Assembly (NCBI GenBank): GCA_937870845.1
Contig: CALMZR010000339.1
Coordinates: 1-33,072, forward strand
From: an uncultured Chloroflexota bacterium
Lineage (GTDB): Bacteria > Chloroflexota > Chloroflexia > Thermomicrobiales > UBA6265
Length of the DNA stretch: 33,072 nucleotides
Direction of reading: 5' to 3'
Each line of letters opens with the position of its first letter. Within the stretch, counting starts at the first letter, position 1. The position numbers and the translations under genes are program-made. The notes under the pieces were generated by a model. That model ran no database searches. It saw nothing but the letters and a program-made list of their open reading frames with translations, and was not told the DNA's origin. Positions 1 to 9,030 of the stretch are shown here, piece by piece.

Positions 1-1004
1 GGGCCGACCGTCCACGACTGCAGCCCGAACAACTCGTTGCGCGGGTTGGCGTTGACGCAGACCCGGTCGAAGATGGCCCCCACCACGTGGAAGGTGCTGT
101 AGGCGTTCGGCCCGGCGTTGACCACGAAGATGCGGATCGGCTCCCCGGCCCGCACCGCGATCGGGTTCTCGACGTACTGGGTGGCGTGGCCGTTGAAGAC
201 CACGTAGTCCATGCCGCCGTTGCCCAGCATCTTGGCGTAGTCGGGGACCATGACCCCGCCCTCGCCCGCGGCCAGGTAGTAGTCGCTCTGCACCAGGACC
301 AGCTCCTGCGCCTCCGGCCACCCCCCCGCCGGGTCGACGATCATCGCCCCGTACATCCCCGCCCCGATGTGCATCAGCACCGGCGGGGTGCCGCAGTGGT
401 ACATGTAGGCGCCGGCGTGGCGCGGGGCGAAGCTCCAGGAAAACTCCTCGCCCGGCAGAATCGTCTTGTAGTTCACGTCAGGCGCCGTCTGCGCCGAGTG
501 AAAGTCCATCGAGTGCGCGGTGCTGGCGTTCGGATCGATACGGAGGGTGAAATTGATCTCGTCCCCTTCCACCACCCGCAGCGCGCGTCCCGGCACCGTG
601 CCGTCGAACGTCCACGCCGCGTACGGCACGTCCTTGGCGATCAGGAGCGTTTCGTCGATCGCCACGACGGTGATCTCCTTCGGCCCGGCTTCCACGCGAG
701 GCAGCACCGGATCGTAGAGAGCGAACGGGTTTGCCTCCGTAGGAATGGGGCTCGCGTCGCCGGTGCTGGGGCTCTCGGGGTCGGAGCCGACGTAGCCGTC
801 CCGCCCCATCTCGTGCCCTGGCGTGGCCTCGGGGGTTTCCTGGGCGCGGGCGGCGGAAACCAGCCCGCCCAGCATCGGGGCTGCGAGCCCCATCGCGGCG
901 GCCCGCTTGAAGAAGGCCCGCCGGTCGCCGGGGACCGCGCTCAGCAGTCTGGCGGCCGCATCCGGGTCGAGCGCCGGACCACCGGGAAACTGGTAGATAC
1001 CCAT
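1..1004 (-). CDS. Copper-containing nitrite reductase-like multicopper protein, Tat-exported, C-terminus cut by window edge
   Basis: Own minus-strand reading: ATG at 1004 preceded by CAGGAGGATTCG; MGIYQFPGG...DRRAFFKRAAAMGLAAP (Tat-like); HSMDFHSA, YMYHCGTPPVLMHIGAGMYGAMIVDP copper-site motifs; open to the left edge. Confidence 0.85.
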   Translation of the reverse strand, partial: MGIYQFPGGPALDPDAAARLLSAVPGDRRAFFKRAAAMGLAAPMLGGLVSAARAQETPEATPGHEMGRDGYVGSDPESPSTGDASPIPTEANPFALYDPVLPRVEAGPKEITVVAIDETLLIAKDVPYAAWTFDGTVPGRALRVVEGDEINFTLRIDPNASTAHSMDFHSAQTAPDVNYKTILPGEEFSWSFAPRHAGAYMYHCGTPPVLMHIGAGMYGAMIVDPAGGWPEAQELVLVQSDYYLAAGEGGVMVPDYAKMLGNGGMDYVVFNGHATQYVENPIAVRAGEPIRIFVVNAGPNAYSTFHVVGAIFDRVCVNANPRNELFGLQSWTVG

Positions 1005-1083
1005 CGAACGAATCCTCCTGGCGGGTCTGCCCCGCGGCTTCATGGCGTCCGGGGCGGCGCCGACGCCGCCCCGGGTGAACGCG

Positions 1084-2163
1084 CTACTCCTCGACGATCA
1101 TGGCCGTTACCATGCCGAACATCCCGTGCTCGCTCTCGGCGTGGTTGAGGATGTGGCAATGGAAGGCCCACACGCCCGGCTCGGTCGCCTCGACGATGGC
1201 CTCGAAGCGCTGGCCGGGGGCGATGTTGAGCGTGTCGCACTTGTACGGTTGCGGCAGCATGTAGCCGTCGGCGGCGAAGACCGTCATCGGCATCCCGTGC
1301 AGGTGCATGGGGTGGATCATCAGCCCTTCGTTCATGTAGCGGATCAGCACCCGCTCGCCCTTCTTGACCACCAGCGGCTGCGTGGCCGGGAAGCCCTTGC
1401 CGTTGAGACTGAAGCCGCCGATGGGGCCGTCGTTGAGCACGATCGTGTAGTCGCGGTCGTAGGCCGGCCGCGTCGAGGGGTCCTTCGGCTCGACGATGAA
1501 GGCGCCGAGCAGCCCCTTCGTCACCTGGAAGGCGGCGTTGTGGTGCGAGTGGTACATGTGGGCGCCGGCGTTGCCTTCCCGGATCTGGAACTCGTAGGTG
1601 AAGCTCGCGCCCGGCTTGATCGGCGGCTGGGTCATGTAGGGCACGCCGTCCTGGCTGTTCGGCACCATCAGGCCGTGCCAGTGGATCGAGGTGCTCTGGG
1701 GCAGCTCGTTGGCGACGTTGAAGCGGACCTTGTCGCCTTCGGCGACCCGGATTTCCGGCCCCGGCGTGACGCCGTTGTAGGTCCAGGCCTCGACCCGGTT
1801 GCCGGGGGTGACCTCCCAGTCGACGACCTGGCAGGTGATCTCATACACCTTGACGTCGCCGTCCATGGTGAACTCCATGGGCTGGCCGCCGAGCCCCTCG
1901 GTGGCGGCGGGGAAGGCTTTGACGCCCTCCTCGTGCATGGCGTCCATCTCGTCGGCGGTGATCTCGTCGTCCGACTGCGTCGCCGGCGCGGAGCGGAGCA
2001 GCACGCCGTCGTGATCGCCGCTGGCGTGGGCGACGGCCAGGCCGCTCCCCAACGGAACCTCGACCCGCGCCGGGGCGGCGGCCGCGCCGACCGCGCTCAC
2101 CCCGAGCAATCCCAGCAAGCCGGCCGCGTTGCGGCGTGACGTCCGGCCCGTCAAAGCACCCAT
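1084..2163 (-). CDS. Laccase-like multicopper oxidase, Tat-type leader
   Basis: Motifs IHWHGL, MYHSHHNAAF, HPMHLHGM, FHCHILNHAESEHGMFGM; RR leader; GGGAGGAACGGGAATC before ATG at 2163 (ORF track extends to 2229). Confidence 0.88.
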   Translation of the reverse strand: MGALTGRTSRRNAAGLLGLLGVSAVGAAAAPARVEVPLGSGLAVAHASGDHDGVLLRSAPATQSDDEITADEMDAMHEEGVKAFPAATEGLGGQPMEFTMDGDVKVYEITCQVVDWEVTPGNRVEAWTYNGVTPGPEIRVAEGDKVRFNVANELPQSTSIHWHGLMVPNSQDGVPYMTQPPIKPGASFTYEFQIREGNAGAHMYHSHHNAAFQVTKGLLGAFIVEPKDPSTRPAYDRDYTIVLNDGPIGGFSLNGKGFPATQPLVVKKGERVLIRYMNEGLMIHPMHLHGMPMTVFAADGYMLPQPYKCDTLNIAPGQRFEAIVEATEPGVWAFHCHILNHAESEHGMFGMVTAMIVEE

Positions 2164-2221
2164 GATTCCCGTTCCTCCCTGTCCCTTCCCGATTCGATAT
2201 CCGGTGTTCTCGTTGTCGTAT

Positions 2222-3073
2222 CTAGCCACGGTTGACGACGGGTCTCCCTTCTAACTCCACGCGGTTCGCCTGGGCCCCGGCCAGCAGCGGGCCGCGCTGC
2301 CAGGGGGCGCCGAGCAAGGGGAGCAGCCAGCGGTCGAGCCCCCAGTAGCCGGCGACCTTCCAGCCCAGGACCAGGAAGACGGCCAGACCGAACAGCACGG
2401 GGTTGCTGGAGGCGGTGCCGGCCAGCATGAAGCTGAAGTTCATCACCGTGCCGAAGAAGGCGGCGATGCCGACCAGCGCCCCGGCGAGCAGTCCGAGTCC
2501 GACGAGCACCTCGCCCCAGGCAACGAGCTTGGCGAACCACGTGTACCAGCCGTTGTCGAGCATGTACTGCAGGAACTGACGGAACCAGTCGTAGGTGATG
2601 GGCGGCCGCCCGGTCTCGGGGATGGCCACGGCGCGCGTCCAATAGGCCTGCAGCGCCTCGCCGCCGCCGGTCCAGGCCGGATCGACGACCTTGCCCCACC
2701 CGGATGAGAGCCAGTCGCGCCCGACGAAGAAGCGCACCGGCAGCCAGAGGAGGGCGAGGAAGACGTTGCCCATGAGTAGGCGCCACCCCACCGGGTCCTC
2801 GACCTGGCCTGGGGTCAGGACGTCGCTGCCAGCGCGCAGGGGGAGCCCCTCTTCGGGGATGCGCTGCGCCTGGACCCACCCCACGCCGATGATGACGAGG
2901 ATGAGCAGCCAGGTGAAGAGCGGGGAGGAGATCGCATCCTCCGCGTTCCAGAGCGGCGGGCCGAGCAGCCCGTCGGCGAAGATCCAGCTAAGCAGGACGA
3001 AGAGCGCGACGGCGATGGCCGTGAGCGTCCAGGTCGTGCTGCGCGTCATGACGAATGTCGATTCCCGGTTCAT
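2222..3073 (-). CDS. DoxX/DoxD-like integral membrane protein
   Basis: MNRESTFVMTRSTTWTLTAIAVALFVLLSW...; several hydrophobic segments; C-terminal GWKVAGYWGLDRWLLPLLGAPW. Confidence 0.75.
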   Translation of the reverse strand: MNRESTFVMTRSTTWTLTAIAVALFVLLSWIFADGLLGPPLWNAEDAISSPLFTWLLILVIIGVGWVQAQRIPEEGLPLRAGSDVLTPGQVEDPVGWRLLMGNVFLALLWLPVRFFVGRDWLSSGWGKVVDPAWTGGGEALQAYWTRAVAIPETGRPPITYDWFRQFLQYMLDNGWYTWFAKLVAWGEVLVGLGLLAGALVGIAAFFGTVMNFSFMLAGTASSNPVLFGLAVFLVLGWKVAGYWGLDRWLLPLLGAPWQRGPLLAGAQANRVELEGRPVVNRG

Positions 3074-3567
3074 GACTGCCTCCTTATCCGATGTTCGCTG
3101 CCACGCGCCAGCCGCCGGTCGAAGAGGGCTCCCCCCCGCCACGGCATCCCCAACAGGGGTAGCATCCAGCGATCGAGGCCGATCCAACCCGCGGTCTTCC
3201 AGGCCAGGGTGAGCCAGACCGCCGCGGCGAAGACGACGGCCGCCGGCATCAGCGCCGCGGACAACGCGGCGCCGCTGCTGAGGATGCCGCCGATGAACGC
3301 GGCGGGCCCGGTGAGCGCCCCCAGGATCACGGCGATCCCGGCGAGCGTGAGGCCGACGGCCACGGGATCGGCTCCCCCGCTCATGCCGTCGGCGCTGACG
3401 CCGCCGTCCAGCCGCAGCCAGCCGGCCTCCAGCCAGAACCACCCGACCACGACCCGCACCGCCAGCCAAAGCGGGGCGAAGCGGGTATCGGCCAAGAAGC
3501 GCTCGACCACGGCCGGATCGCGCGGGGCCGATTCCCGCCGCGCTGGTGTGTTGGGTTCTTCAGCCAT
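3070..3567 (-). CDS. DoxX-like membrane protein, shorter paralog of the downstream gene
   Basis: AWKTAGWIGLDRWMLPLLGMPW matches the C-terminal motif of the 2222-3073 product; ATGA-type overlap at 3070-3073. Confidence 0.72.
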   Translation of the reverse strand: MAEEPNTPARRESAPRDPAVVERFLADTRFAPLWLAVRVVVGWFWLEAGWLRLDGGVSADGMSGGADPVAVGLTLAGIAVILGALTGPAAFIGGILSSGAALSAALMPAAVVFAAAVWLTLAWKTAGWIGLDRWMLPLLGMPWRGGALFDRRLARGSEHRIRRQS

Positions 3568-3701
3568 GCCGTCCGCTCCGTCGTGGCGACCCCCAATGGG
3601 TCTAGGAGGAGGGTACGGGGGCAGCCGCGGCGCAACCCCGGCAGGCGGGGTGGTTTTGGCGAACAGCGGAGGGTGGGAGTCGGCCTACCCGTGGGGGTAG
3701 G

Positions 3702-4367
3702 TCAGGACGACGAGGATGTGGAGTTCCCCGGGTCCACCAGCCCGTGCCGGACGGCGTAGGCGATGACCTGGGCCCGGTTTTGCAGGTGCAGCTTTTGCAG
3801 GATGTTGCGCAGGTGGTACTTCACCGTGTTTTCGCTGACGAAGAGGCGGTCGGCCAGCTCGCGGTTGGAGGTGACGCCGGCCACCAGCAGCTCCAGCACC
3901 TCGCGCTCGCGCTCGGTCAGCGCATCGGGGGTGTTCGCCGCCGGTTTGGGATCGGGGCGGGCGAAGGCGCCGAGCACCTTGCGCGCCAGGGCCGGGGTCA
4001 GCGCCGGCTCGCCGCGGGTGACGCCTTCCAGCAGCTCGAAAAAGCGGGTCGCTTCCAGGTCCTTGGGGAGGAAGCCCTGCGCGCCCGACTTGACCGCTTC
4101 GAAGAGGTCTTCGTCGTCCTCGGAGGCGGTAAGGACCACGACGGCGACGTCGGGCAGTTCGGCGACGACGAGGCGGGTGGCGCCCAGGCCGTCCAGCTCC
4201 GGCATGGCCAGGTCCATGAGGACGACGTCGGGGCGGTGGATGCGCGCCAGCTCGACCGCCTCGCGCCCGTTGCGCGCCTCGGCGACGACGTCGATGCCGT
4301 GCGCCTCCAGCAGGCTGCGCAGCCCGTCGCGAAAGAGGCCGTGGTCGTCAGCGATCAGCACGCGCAC
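3702..4367 (-). CDS. NarL/LuxR-family response regulator
   Basis: MRVLIADDHGLFRDGLRSLLEAHG...; DVVLMDLAMPELDG; C-terminal LTEREREVLELLVAGVTSNRELADRLFVSENTVKYHLRNILQKL. Confidence 0.95.
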   Translation of the reverse strand: MRVLIADDHGLFRDGLRSLLEAHGIDVVAEARNGREAVELARIHRPDVVLMDLAMPELDGLGATRLVVAELPDVAVVVLTASEDDEDLFEAVKSGAQGFLPKDLEATRFFELLEGVTRGEPALTPALARKVLGAFARPDPKPAANTPDALTEREREVLELLVAGVTSNRELADRLFVSENTVKYHLRNILQKLHLQNRAQVIAYAVRHGLVDPGNSTSSSS

Positions 4368-5739
4368 CGGTCAACTCCCCCTGGCTTCCCGACTCCGCCG
4401 CGAGCGGGAGGCGCACCACGACGGTCGTGCCTTCCCCCGCGACGGAGGCAACGGTCAGCGTCCCGCCCACGGCCTCGGCGCGCTCGCGCATGGTGGCCAG
4501 CCCGAAGCGCGGCAGCGAGGTCCGCCCCAGCGCGTCCGGGTCGAACCCGGCGCCGTCGTCCACGACGCCGGCCTCCAGATGCGAGGCTTCGAGGTTCAGC
4601 CGCACCTCGGCGTGGGCGGCTGCCGCGTGCTTGCGCACGTTGGCCAGCGCCTCCTGGATGATGCGCAGCAACTGCACCTCGGCGATGGGCGAGAGCCGCG
4701 CCGGGAACGGGCTCGGCTCGGCGATCAGCTCGACCGCGACGCCGCTCTGGCCCTGCCACAATTCGAGATAGCTCTGCAACGTTTCCACCAATCCGCGGTC
4801 GTCGCCGAGCGAGGTGCGCAGCCCCAAGATCCCCTCCCGCACGTCGGCGTAGGCGGCGCGGGCCGCCTCGGCCAACTGGCCGATCTGGGCGGAGGCGCGC
4901 TCGGTCTGGCCGCCCGCGAGCAGGGTCTCGGCGGCTTGCGCTTTGGTGTTGACGTAGCCGAGCACCTGGGCCAGGCTGTCGTGCATCTCCCGCGCGATCC
5001 GTTCCCGCTCCTCGGTGACGGCCAGGGCGTGGATCTGGCGGTGGAGGCGGGCGTTCTCGATCGCCAGCGCGGCCAGGGTGGCGAAGCGGAGCAGCGTCTC
5101 CTCGTCGTTTTCGTCGAAGGCGGGAGCGCCTTCCTTTTCGGTCAGGTAGAGGTTGCCCATCACCCGCCCGTGCGCCGCCACCGGCACGGCCAGCAATGAG
5201 CGCATGGGGGGATGCCCCGCCGGGAACCCGACGGAGCGGGGATCGCGGGTGAGATCCTCCAGGCGCAGGGTCGTTCCTTCGTTGAGCACCACCCCGAGCA
5301 GCCCATGCCCGACCGGGGGCGGCCCCAGCAGCGCCCGCTCCTCCGGCGTGATGCCGGAGACGATGAACGTCTCGATGCCGCCCTCTTCACGCAGCAACGA
5401 TAGCGCCCCGTACCGCGCGCCGAGCAGCTCGCGCGCGTTCTCGACGACGCGCTGCAACAGCGCCTCCAGGTCGCGCTCGCCGAGGATGCCGAGCCCGGCG
5501 GCGTGCAACGCCAGCAGCTCGCGGTTCTGCCGGGTCAGGCGCTCCTGCAAGCGGCTGACCACCCCGAAGACCGCCTCGGCGAAAAAGAGCGTACCGAGCA
5601 GGATCACCCCGGCCAGAAGCAGATACCCCGGCCAGGAGGCGAACAGCTCGGGGAAGAGGTTCTGCCGCACCAGCTCCAGCCCGCCCAGGAAGAGGAGCGG
5701 GGCGAGGACGGCGAGCCACTTGAGGCGCGTCAGGGTCAT
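4348..5739 (-). CDS. GAF-domain sensor histidine kinase (HisKA_3/HATPase_c) with N-terminal TM segments
   Basis: Two N-terminal hydrophobic helices, GAF-like region, EERERIAREMHDSLAQVLGYVN, HATPase motifs VDDGAGFDPDALG, FGLATMRERAEAVGGTL; overlaps the response regulator start by 20 nt. Confidence 0.92.
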   Translation of the reverse strand: MTLTRLKWLAVLAPLLFLGGLELVRQNLFPELFASWPGYLLLAGVILLGTLFFAEAVFGVVSRLQERLTRQNRELLALHAAGLGILGERDLEALLQRVVENARELLGARYGALSLLREEGGIETFIVSGITPEERALLGPPPVGHGLLGVVLNEGTTLRLEDLTRDPRSVGFPAGHPPMRSLLAVPVAAHGRVMGNLYLTEKEGAPAFDENDEETLLRFATLAALAIENARLHRQIHALAVTEERERIAREMHDSLAQVLGYVNTKAQAAETLLAGGQTERASAQIGQLAEAARAAYADVREGILGLRTSLGDDRGLVETLQSYLELWQGQSGVAVELIAEPSPFPARLSPIAEVQLLRIIQEALANVRKHAAAAHAEVRLNLEASHLEAGVVDDGAGFDPDALGRTSLPRFGLATMRERAEAVGGTLTVASVAGEGTTVVVRLPLAAESGSQGELTGARADR

Positions 5740-5804
5740 GGGGGAATGATAGATGGCCACACCCTGGGTCGGGGTCAGGATTGGCGCGATGCCGGCGTGG
5801 GCTC

Positions 5805-5879
5805 CTCGCCCCTCACCCCAACCGCCGCCCAGAGGGCGCCCGGCCCCGTGCGCGGGGAGAGGGGCTTCTTGCGCCGTGA
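5805..5879. repeat. Degenerate intergenic hairpin element of the CCCTCACCCCAACC...GGGGAGAGGGG type
   Basis: CCCCTCACCCCAACCGCC...GCGCGGGGAGAGGGGC; resembles the better copies at 8887-9030 and 16020-16138. Confidence 0.55.
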
Positions 5880-5905
5880 AAATCGGCGTGGTTGTCGAAA
5901 GATAT

Positions 5906-5932
5906 CGAACTTCCCGAACTTCTCGAACTTCC
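5906..5932. repeat. Three tandem 9-mers CGAACTTC[CT]
   Basis: CGAACTTCC CGAACTTCT CGAACTTCC read directly. Confidence 0.8.
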
Positions 5933-5976
5933 CGGGACTCGGGAAGGCCGTCACCGTGTCGGCGCCGGCCGTGCCC

Positions 5977-6912
5977 CTATCCCGCCGCGGGCAGGACAAA
6001 CGGACGCGCCGCAGGCGGCTGCAAGCGCCCGCGCCGCCCCGTGTTGGGAACCCGGTACAACCGGCCGTCGAGCGCCGTGACGTAAAGGTGGCCGAGGTCG
6101 GGGCCGCCGAAGGCGCAGTTGCTGGGGCGGCCGGTGGGGAGGGGGTGCTCTTCCAGCACCGTCCCGTCGGTGGCGAAGACGGCGATGCGCCCGCCCGGGC
6201 CGCTCACCTCCCAGCCGCACGTGGCGACGATGTTCCCCTCGGCGTCCCAGCACATGCCGTCGATGCCACGCGCCTCGCCGAAGTCGTGCAGGACCGTGAA
6301 CGGGCCGAGCGTGTCGTCGTCGAGGACGGGGTACGCGCGTAGCTGGCGGACGGAGATCGGGTCATAGTCGCTCTGGGCGACGTAGAGCGTGCGCTCGTCC
6401 CAGGAGAGGAGCAGCCCATTCGGCCGGGTGGTGTCGAAAGTCAGCCGTTCGATGGCGTACGGCCCGGCGCCGCCCTGCGGCGGGGTGAGCCGATAGACGG
6501 AGTCGTGGTCCAGCTCGCGGTCGCTGTGGTCGTCGCCGTAGCGGGGGTCGGTAAACCAGACGCGCCCGGTCGCGTCGAGCGCCAGATCGTTCGGGCTGTT
6601 GAGGCGCCGCCCCTCGAAGCGGTCGGCGAGGACTGATTTCACCCCCTCGGTGCTGTAGCGCACGACGGCGCGGCCGCCCCCTTCGCAGGCGTAGAGCGAC
6701 CCGAATCGCCCCAGCGCCAGCCCGTTGGCCTCGCCGGTGTCGCGGTAGATCGTGGCGATCTCGCCGGTCGCCGGGTCGTAGCGGCGGATTTCGCTGTCGG
6801 CGATGCTGGTGAAGAAGAGCCCCTCGCCGTCCCAGACCGGCCCTTCGATGATGGTCGCCGGGCCAGCCAGCAGTTCCCAGGTCCAGGAGTCGGTCACCGT
6901 TTCATCCTCCAT
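5977..6912 (-). CDS. SMP-30/gluconolactonase-family protein
   Basis: EGPVWDGEGLFFTSIADSEIRRYDPATGE, LNSPNDLALDATGRVWFTDPRYG, GIDGMCWDAEGNI; Met at 6912 preceded by GGACGGAAGAAG. Confidence 0.9.
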   Translation of the reverse strand: MEDETVTDSWTWELLAGPATIIEGPVWDGEGLFFTSIADSEIRRYDPATGEIATIYRDTGEANGLALGRFGSLYACEGGGRAVVRYSTEGVKSVLADRFEGRRLNSPNDLALDATGRVWFTDPRYGDDHSDRELDHDSVYRLTPPQGGAGPYAIERLTFDTTRPNGLLLSWDERTLYVAQSDYDPISVRQLRAYPVLDDDTLGPFTVLHDFGEARGIDGMCWDAEGNIVATCGWEVSGPGGRIAVFATDGTVLEEHPLPTGRPSNCAFGGPDLGHLYVTALDGRLYRVPNTGRRGRLQPPAARPFVLPAAG

Positions 6913-7112
6913 CTTCTTCCGTCCGCCAAGGTCAGCCGTGAGCGCCGTCCGTCGCAATGCGCCTTTGCGGCTTTCGACCGGTGTTCATCCCATGGTCTGG
7001 CCCTGGGTTGCGCGCTGGCACGTTCTCTGAGACGCTCCGGGGCATCGTCTCATGGCAGATGGCTCGCGGCCATCCCCGATTGGGGCTCGGAAGGTCAGGA
7101 GGTCAGAGTTTC

Positions 7113-8885
7113 GTGATCGCAGGCGAACCAATCAGCATCACCGTGGAGAAGGACGTGCCGGTCGCGATGCGCGACGGCACGACCCTGATGACCGACGTCT
7201 ACCGCCCGGCCGGCGACGACCGCTACCCGGTGCTGCTGCAACGCACCCCCTACAACAAGGAGCTGGGCGGCTTGGCGCTGGTGCAGACCGATGCGTTCCG
7301 CGCCGTGCGGCGCGGCTACGCCGTGGTGATCCAGGACTGCCGCGGCCGCTACCGCTCCGACGGCGACTTCACCCCCTTCCTGCAGGAGATCAACGACGGG
7401 TACGACGCGGTCGAGTGGTGCGGGGCACAGCCCTGGTCGGACGGCAGCGTCGGCATGTACGGCACGTCGTACGTTGGGGCAACGCAGTGGCTGGCGGCCA
7501 TCGCGGCGCCGCCGAGCCTGCGGGCCATCGTCCCCGCCTTCACCGCCTCCGACTACTACGAGGGGTGGACCTACCAGGGCGGCGCGTTCCAGTGGGGCTT
7601 CATGTGGAACTGGGTGCTCCCCTTCCTCACCACCGCCGACCTGCTGCGCCGCCACGCGCGGGAAGGGGTTGCCGACTTCGAGGAGTGGAAGGACCGGCTC
7701 ATCGCGGCCATCGACGGCACGGGAGAGGATCAGGTCACGGTTCTGCCGCTGACCGACATCCCGGTCAACCCGGAGTGGTCGCCCTACTTCTTCGAGTGGA
7801 TGGCCCATCCCAGCCGCGACAGCTTCTGGCAGGAGCGCTCTATCGAGGAGCGGCACGACCAGGTCCACGTCCCGGCGCTCAACATTGCCGGCTGGTACGA
7901 CATCTTCCTCGACGGCTCTATCCGCAACTTCACCGGGGTGCAGGAGCTGGGGGCCACGGACGAAGCCCGGAACGGCTCCCGCCTTCTGCTCGGCCCCTGG
8001 ACGCACACCACCCCGCCACTGGCCAAGTCGGGCACGCTCGATTTCGGCGCGAAAGCCGGGCAGAGCTTGATGCCGCTGAGCATGGACATCGACGGGGCCA
8101 CGCTGCGCTTTTTCGACCGCTGGCTGAAGGGGATCGACGACGGCTACGACGAGGAGCCGCCGGTGCAGGTCTTCGTCATGGGCGAGGATGTCTGGCGCGG
8201 CGAGCAGGAGTGGCCGCTGGCCCGCGCGGTGGAGATCGATTTTTTCCTCAGCAGCGGCGGCGACGCCAATTCCTCATCCGGGGATGGCGCGCTTGTCTCT
8301 GAAGCGCCGGGCGACGAGCGGCCGGACGTCTTTCTCTACGACCCGTTCCACCCCGTGCCGACCGCCGGCGGCCAGCTCTGCTGCTACCCGCCCACGTTCG
8401 ACCCCGGCGTTTACGATCAGCGCGCGGTCGAGACGAGGCCGGACGTGCTGGTCTACGCCACGCGGCCGCTGGCGCAGGACACCGAGGTGACGGGCCACGT
8501 CCGGCTCCACCTCTGGGCCGCGACCTCCGCCCTTGACACCGATTTCACCGCCAAGCTGGTCGACGTCTACCCGGACGGCTACGTGCGCAATCTCACCGAC
8601 GGCATCATCCGCGCCCGCTACCGGCAGGGGACGGACAGACCGCGCCCCATCACGCCGAACGAGCCGCTGGAGTACGAGATCGACCTGTGGGCGACGAGCA
8701 ATCTGTTTCGGGCGGGGCACCGGATCGCCCTGGAGGTGAGCAGCAGCAACTTCCCGCGCTTCGACCGCAACCTCAACACGGGCCACGAGCTGGGGGCGGA
8801 CGCGGAGATGCGGCCGGCGGTGCAGACGGTGTTTCATGATGGGGAGCGGCCGTCGCGGCTGGTGCTGCCGGTTGTGCCGAGGTAG
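7113..8885 (+). CDS. CocE/NonD-family S15 hydrolase (X-Pro dipeptidyl-peptidase-like)
   Basis: VPVAMRDGTTLMTDVYRPAG, QDCRGRYRSDGDF, nucleophile motif GTSYVGATQW, C-terminal jelly-roll HRIALEVSSSNFPRFDRN; GTG at 7113 after AGGAGGTCAG. Confidence 0.9.
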   Translation: MIAGEPISITVEKDVPVAMRDGTTLMTDVYRPAGDDRYPVLLQRTPYNKELGGLALVQTDAFRAVRRGYAVVIQDCRGRYRSDGDFTPFLQEINDGYDAVEWCGAQPWSDGSVGMYGTSYVGATQWLAAIAAPPSLRAIVPAFTASDYYEGWTYQGGAFQWGFMWNWVLPFLTTADLLRRHAREGVADFEEWKDRLIAAIDGTGEDQVTVLPLTDIPVNPEWSPYFFEWMAHPSRDSFWQERSIEERHDQVHVPALNIAGWYDIFLDGSIRNFTGVQELGATDEARNGSRLLLGPWTHTTPPLAKSGTLDFGAKAGQSLMPLSMDIDGATLRFFDRWLKGIDDGYDEEPPVQVFVMGEDVWRGEQEWPLARAVEIDFFLSSGGDANSSSGDGALVSEAPGDERPDVFLYDPFHPVPTAGGQLCCYPPTFDPGVYDQRAVETRPDVLVYATRPLAQDTEVTGHVRLHLWAATSALDTDFTAKLVDVYPDGYVRNLTDGIIRARYRQGTDRPRPITPNEPLEYEIDLWATSNLFRAGHRIALEVSSSNFPRFDRNLNTGHELGADAEMRPAVQTVFHDGERPSRLVLPVVPR

Positions 8886-8886
8886 G

Positions 8887-9030
8887 AACCCTCACCCCCA
8901 TCCCTCGGACGACCCTCACCCCAACCCCTCTCCCTTTGCGAAGGGAGAGGGGCTTTCGGCGCCGTCTTTGGCGATATCGTTCTCCCTTCTCACCGCGCAC
9001 GGGGAGAAGGGCTGGGGATGAGGGGCGGTC
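8887..9030. repeat. Double-hairpin intergenic element, copy 1
   Basis: CCCTCACCCCAACCCCTCTCCCTTTGCGAAGGGAGAGGGG followed by CTCCCTTCTCACCGCGCACGGGGAGAAGGG; closely matched in reverse complement at 16020-16138. Confidence 0.8.

Noticed and set aside
87-1148. 353-aa plus-strand ORF
   Set aside because: Antisense of the CuNiR-like gene; Arg/His/Val-rich without motifs.
1042-2139. 365-aa plus-strand ORF
   Set aside because: Antisense of the laccase-like gene; shadow ORF.
3763-5199. 478-aa plus-strand ORF
   Set aside because: Antisense of the response regulator and sensor kinase; Ser/Arg-rich, no domains.
7052-8302. 416-aa plus-strand ORF
   Set aside because: Overlaps the S15 hydrolase in another frame; Arg/Gly-rich with no motifs.
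8887-9030. Simple rho-independent terminator
   Set aside because: Two hairpins with no T-tract and a matching inverted copy at 16020-16138 fit a repeat element better, though a terminator role is not excluded.
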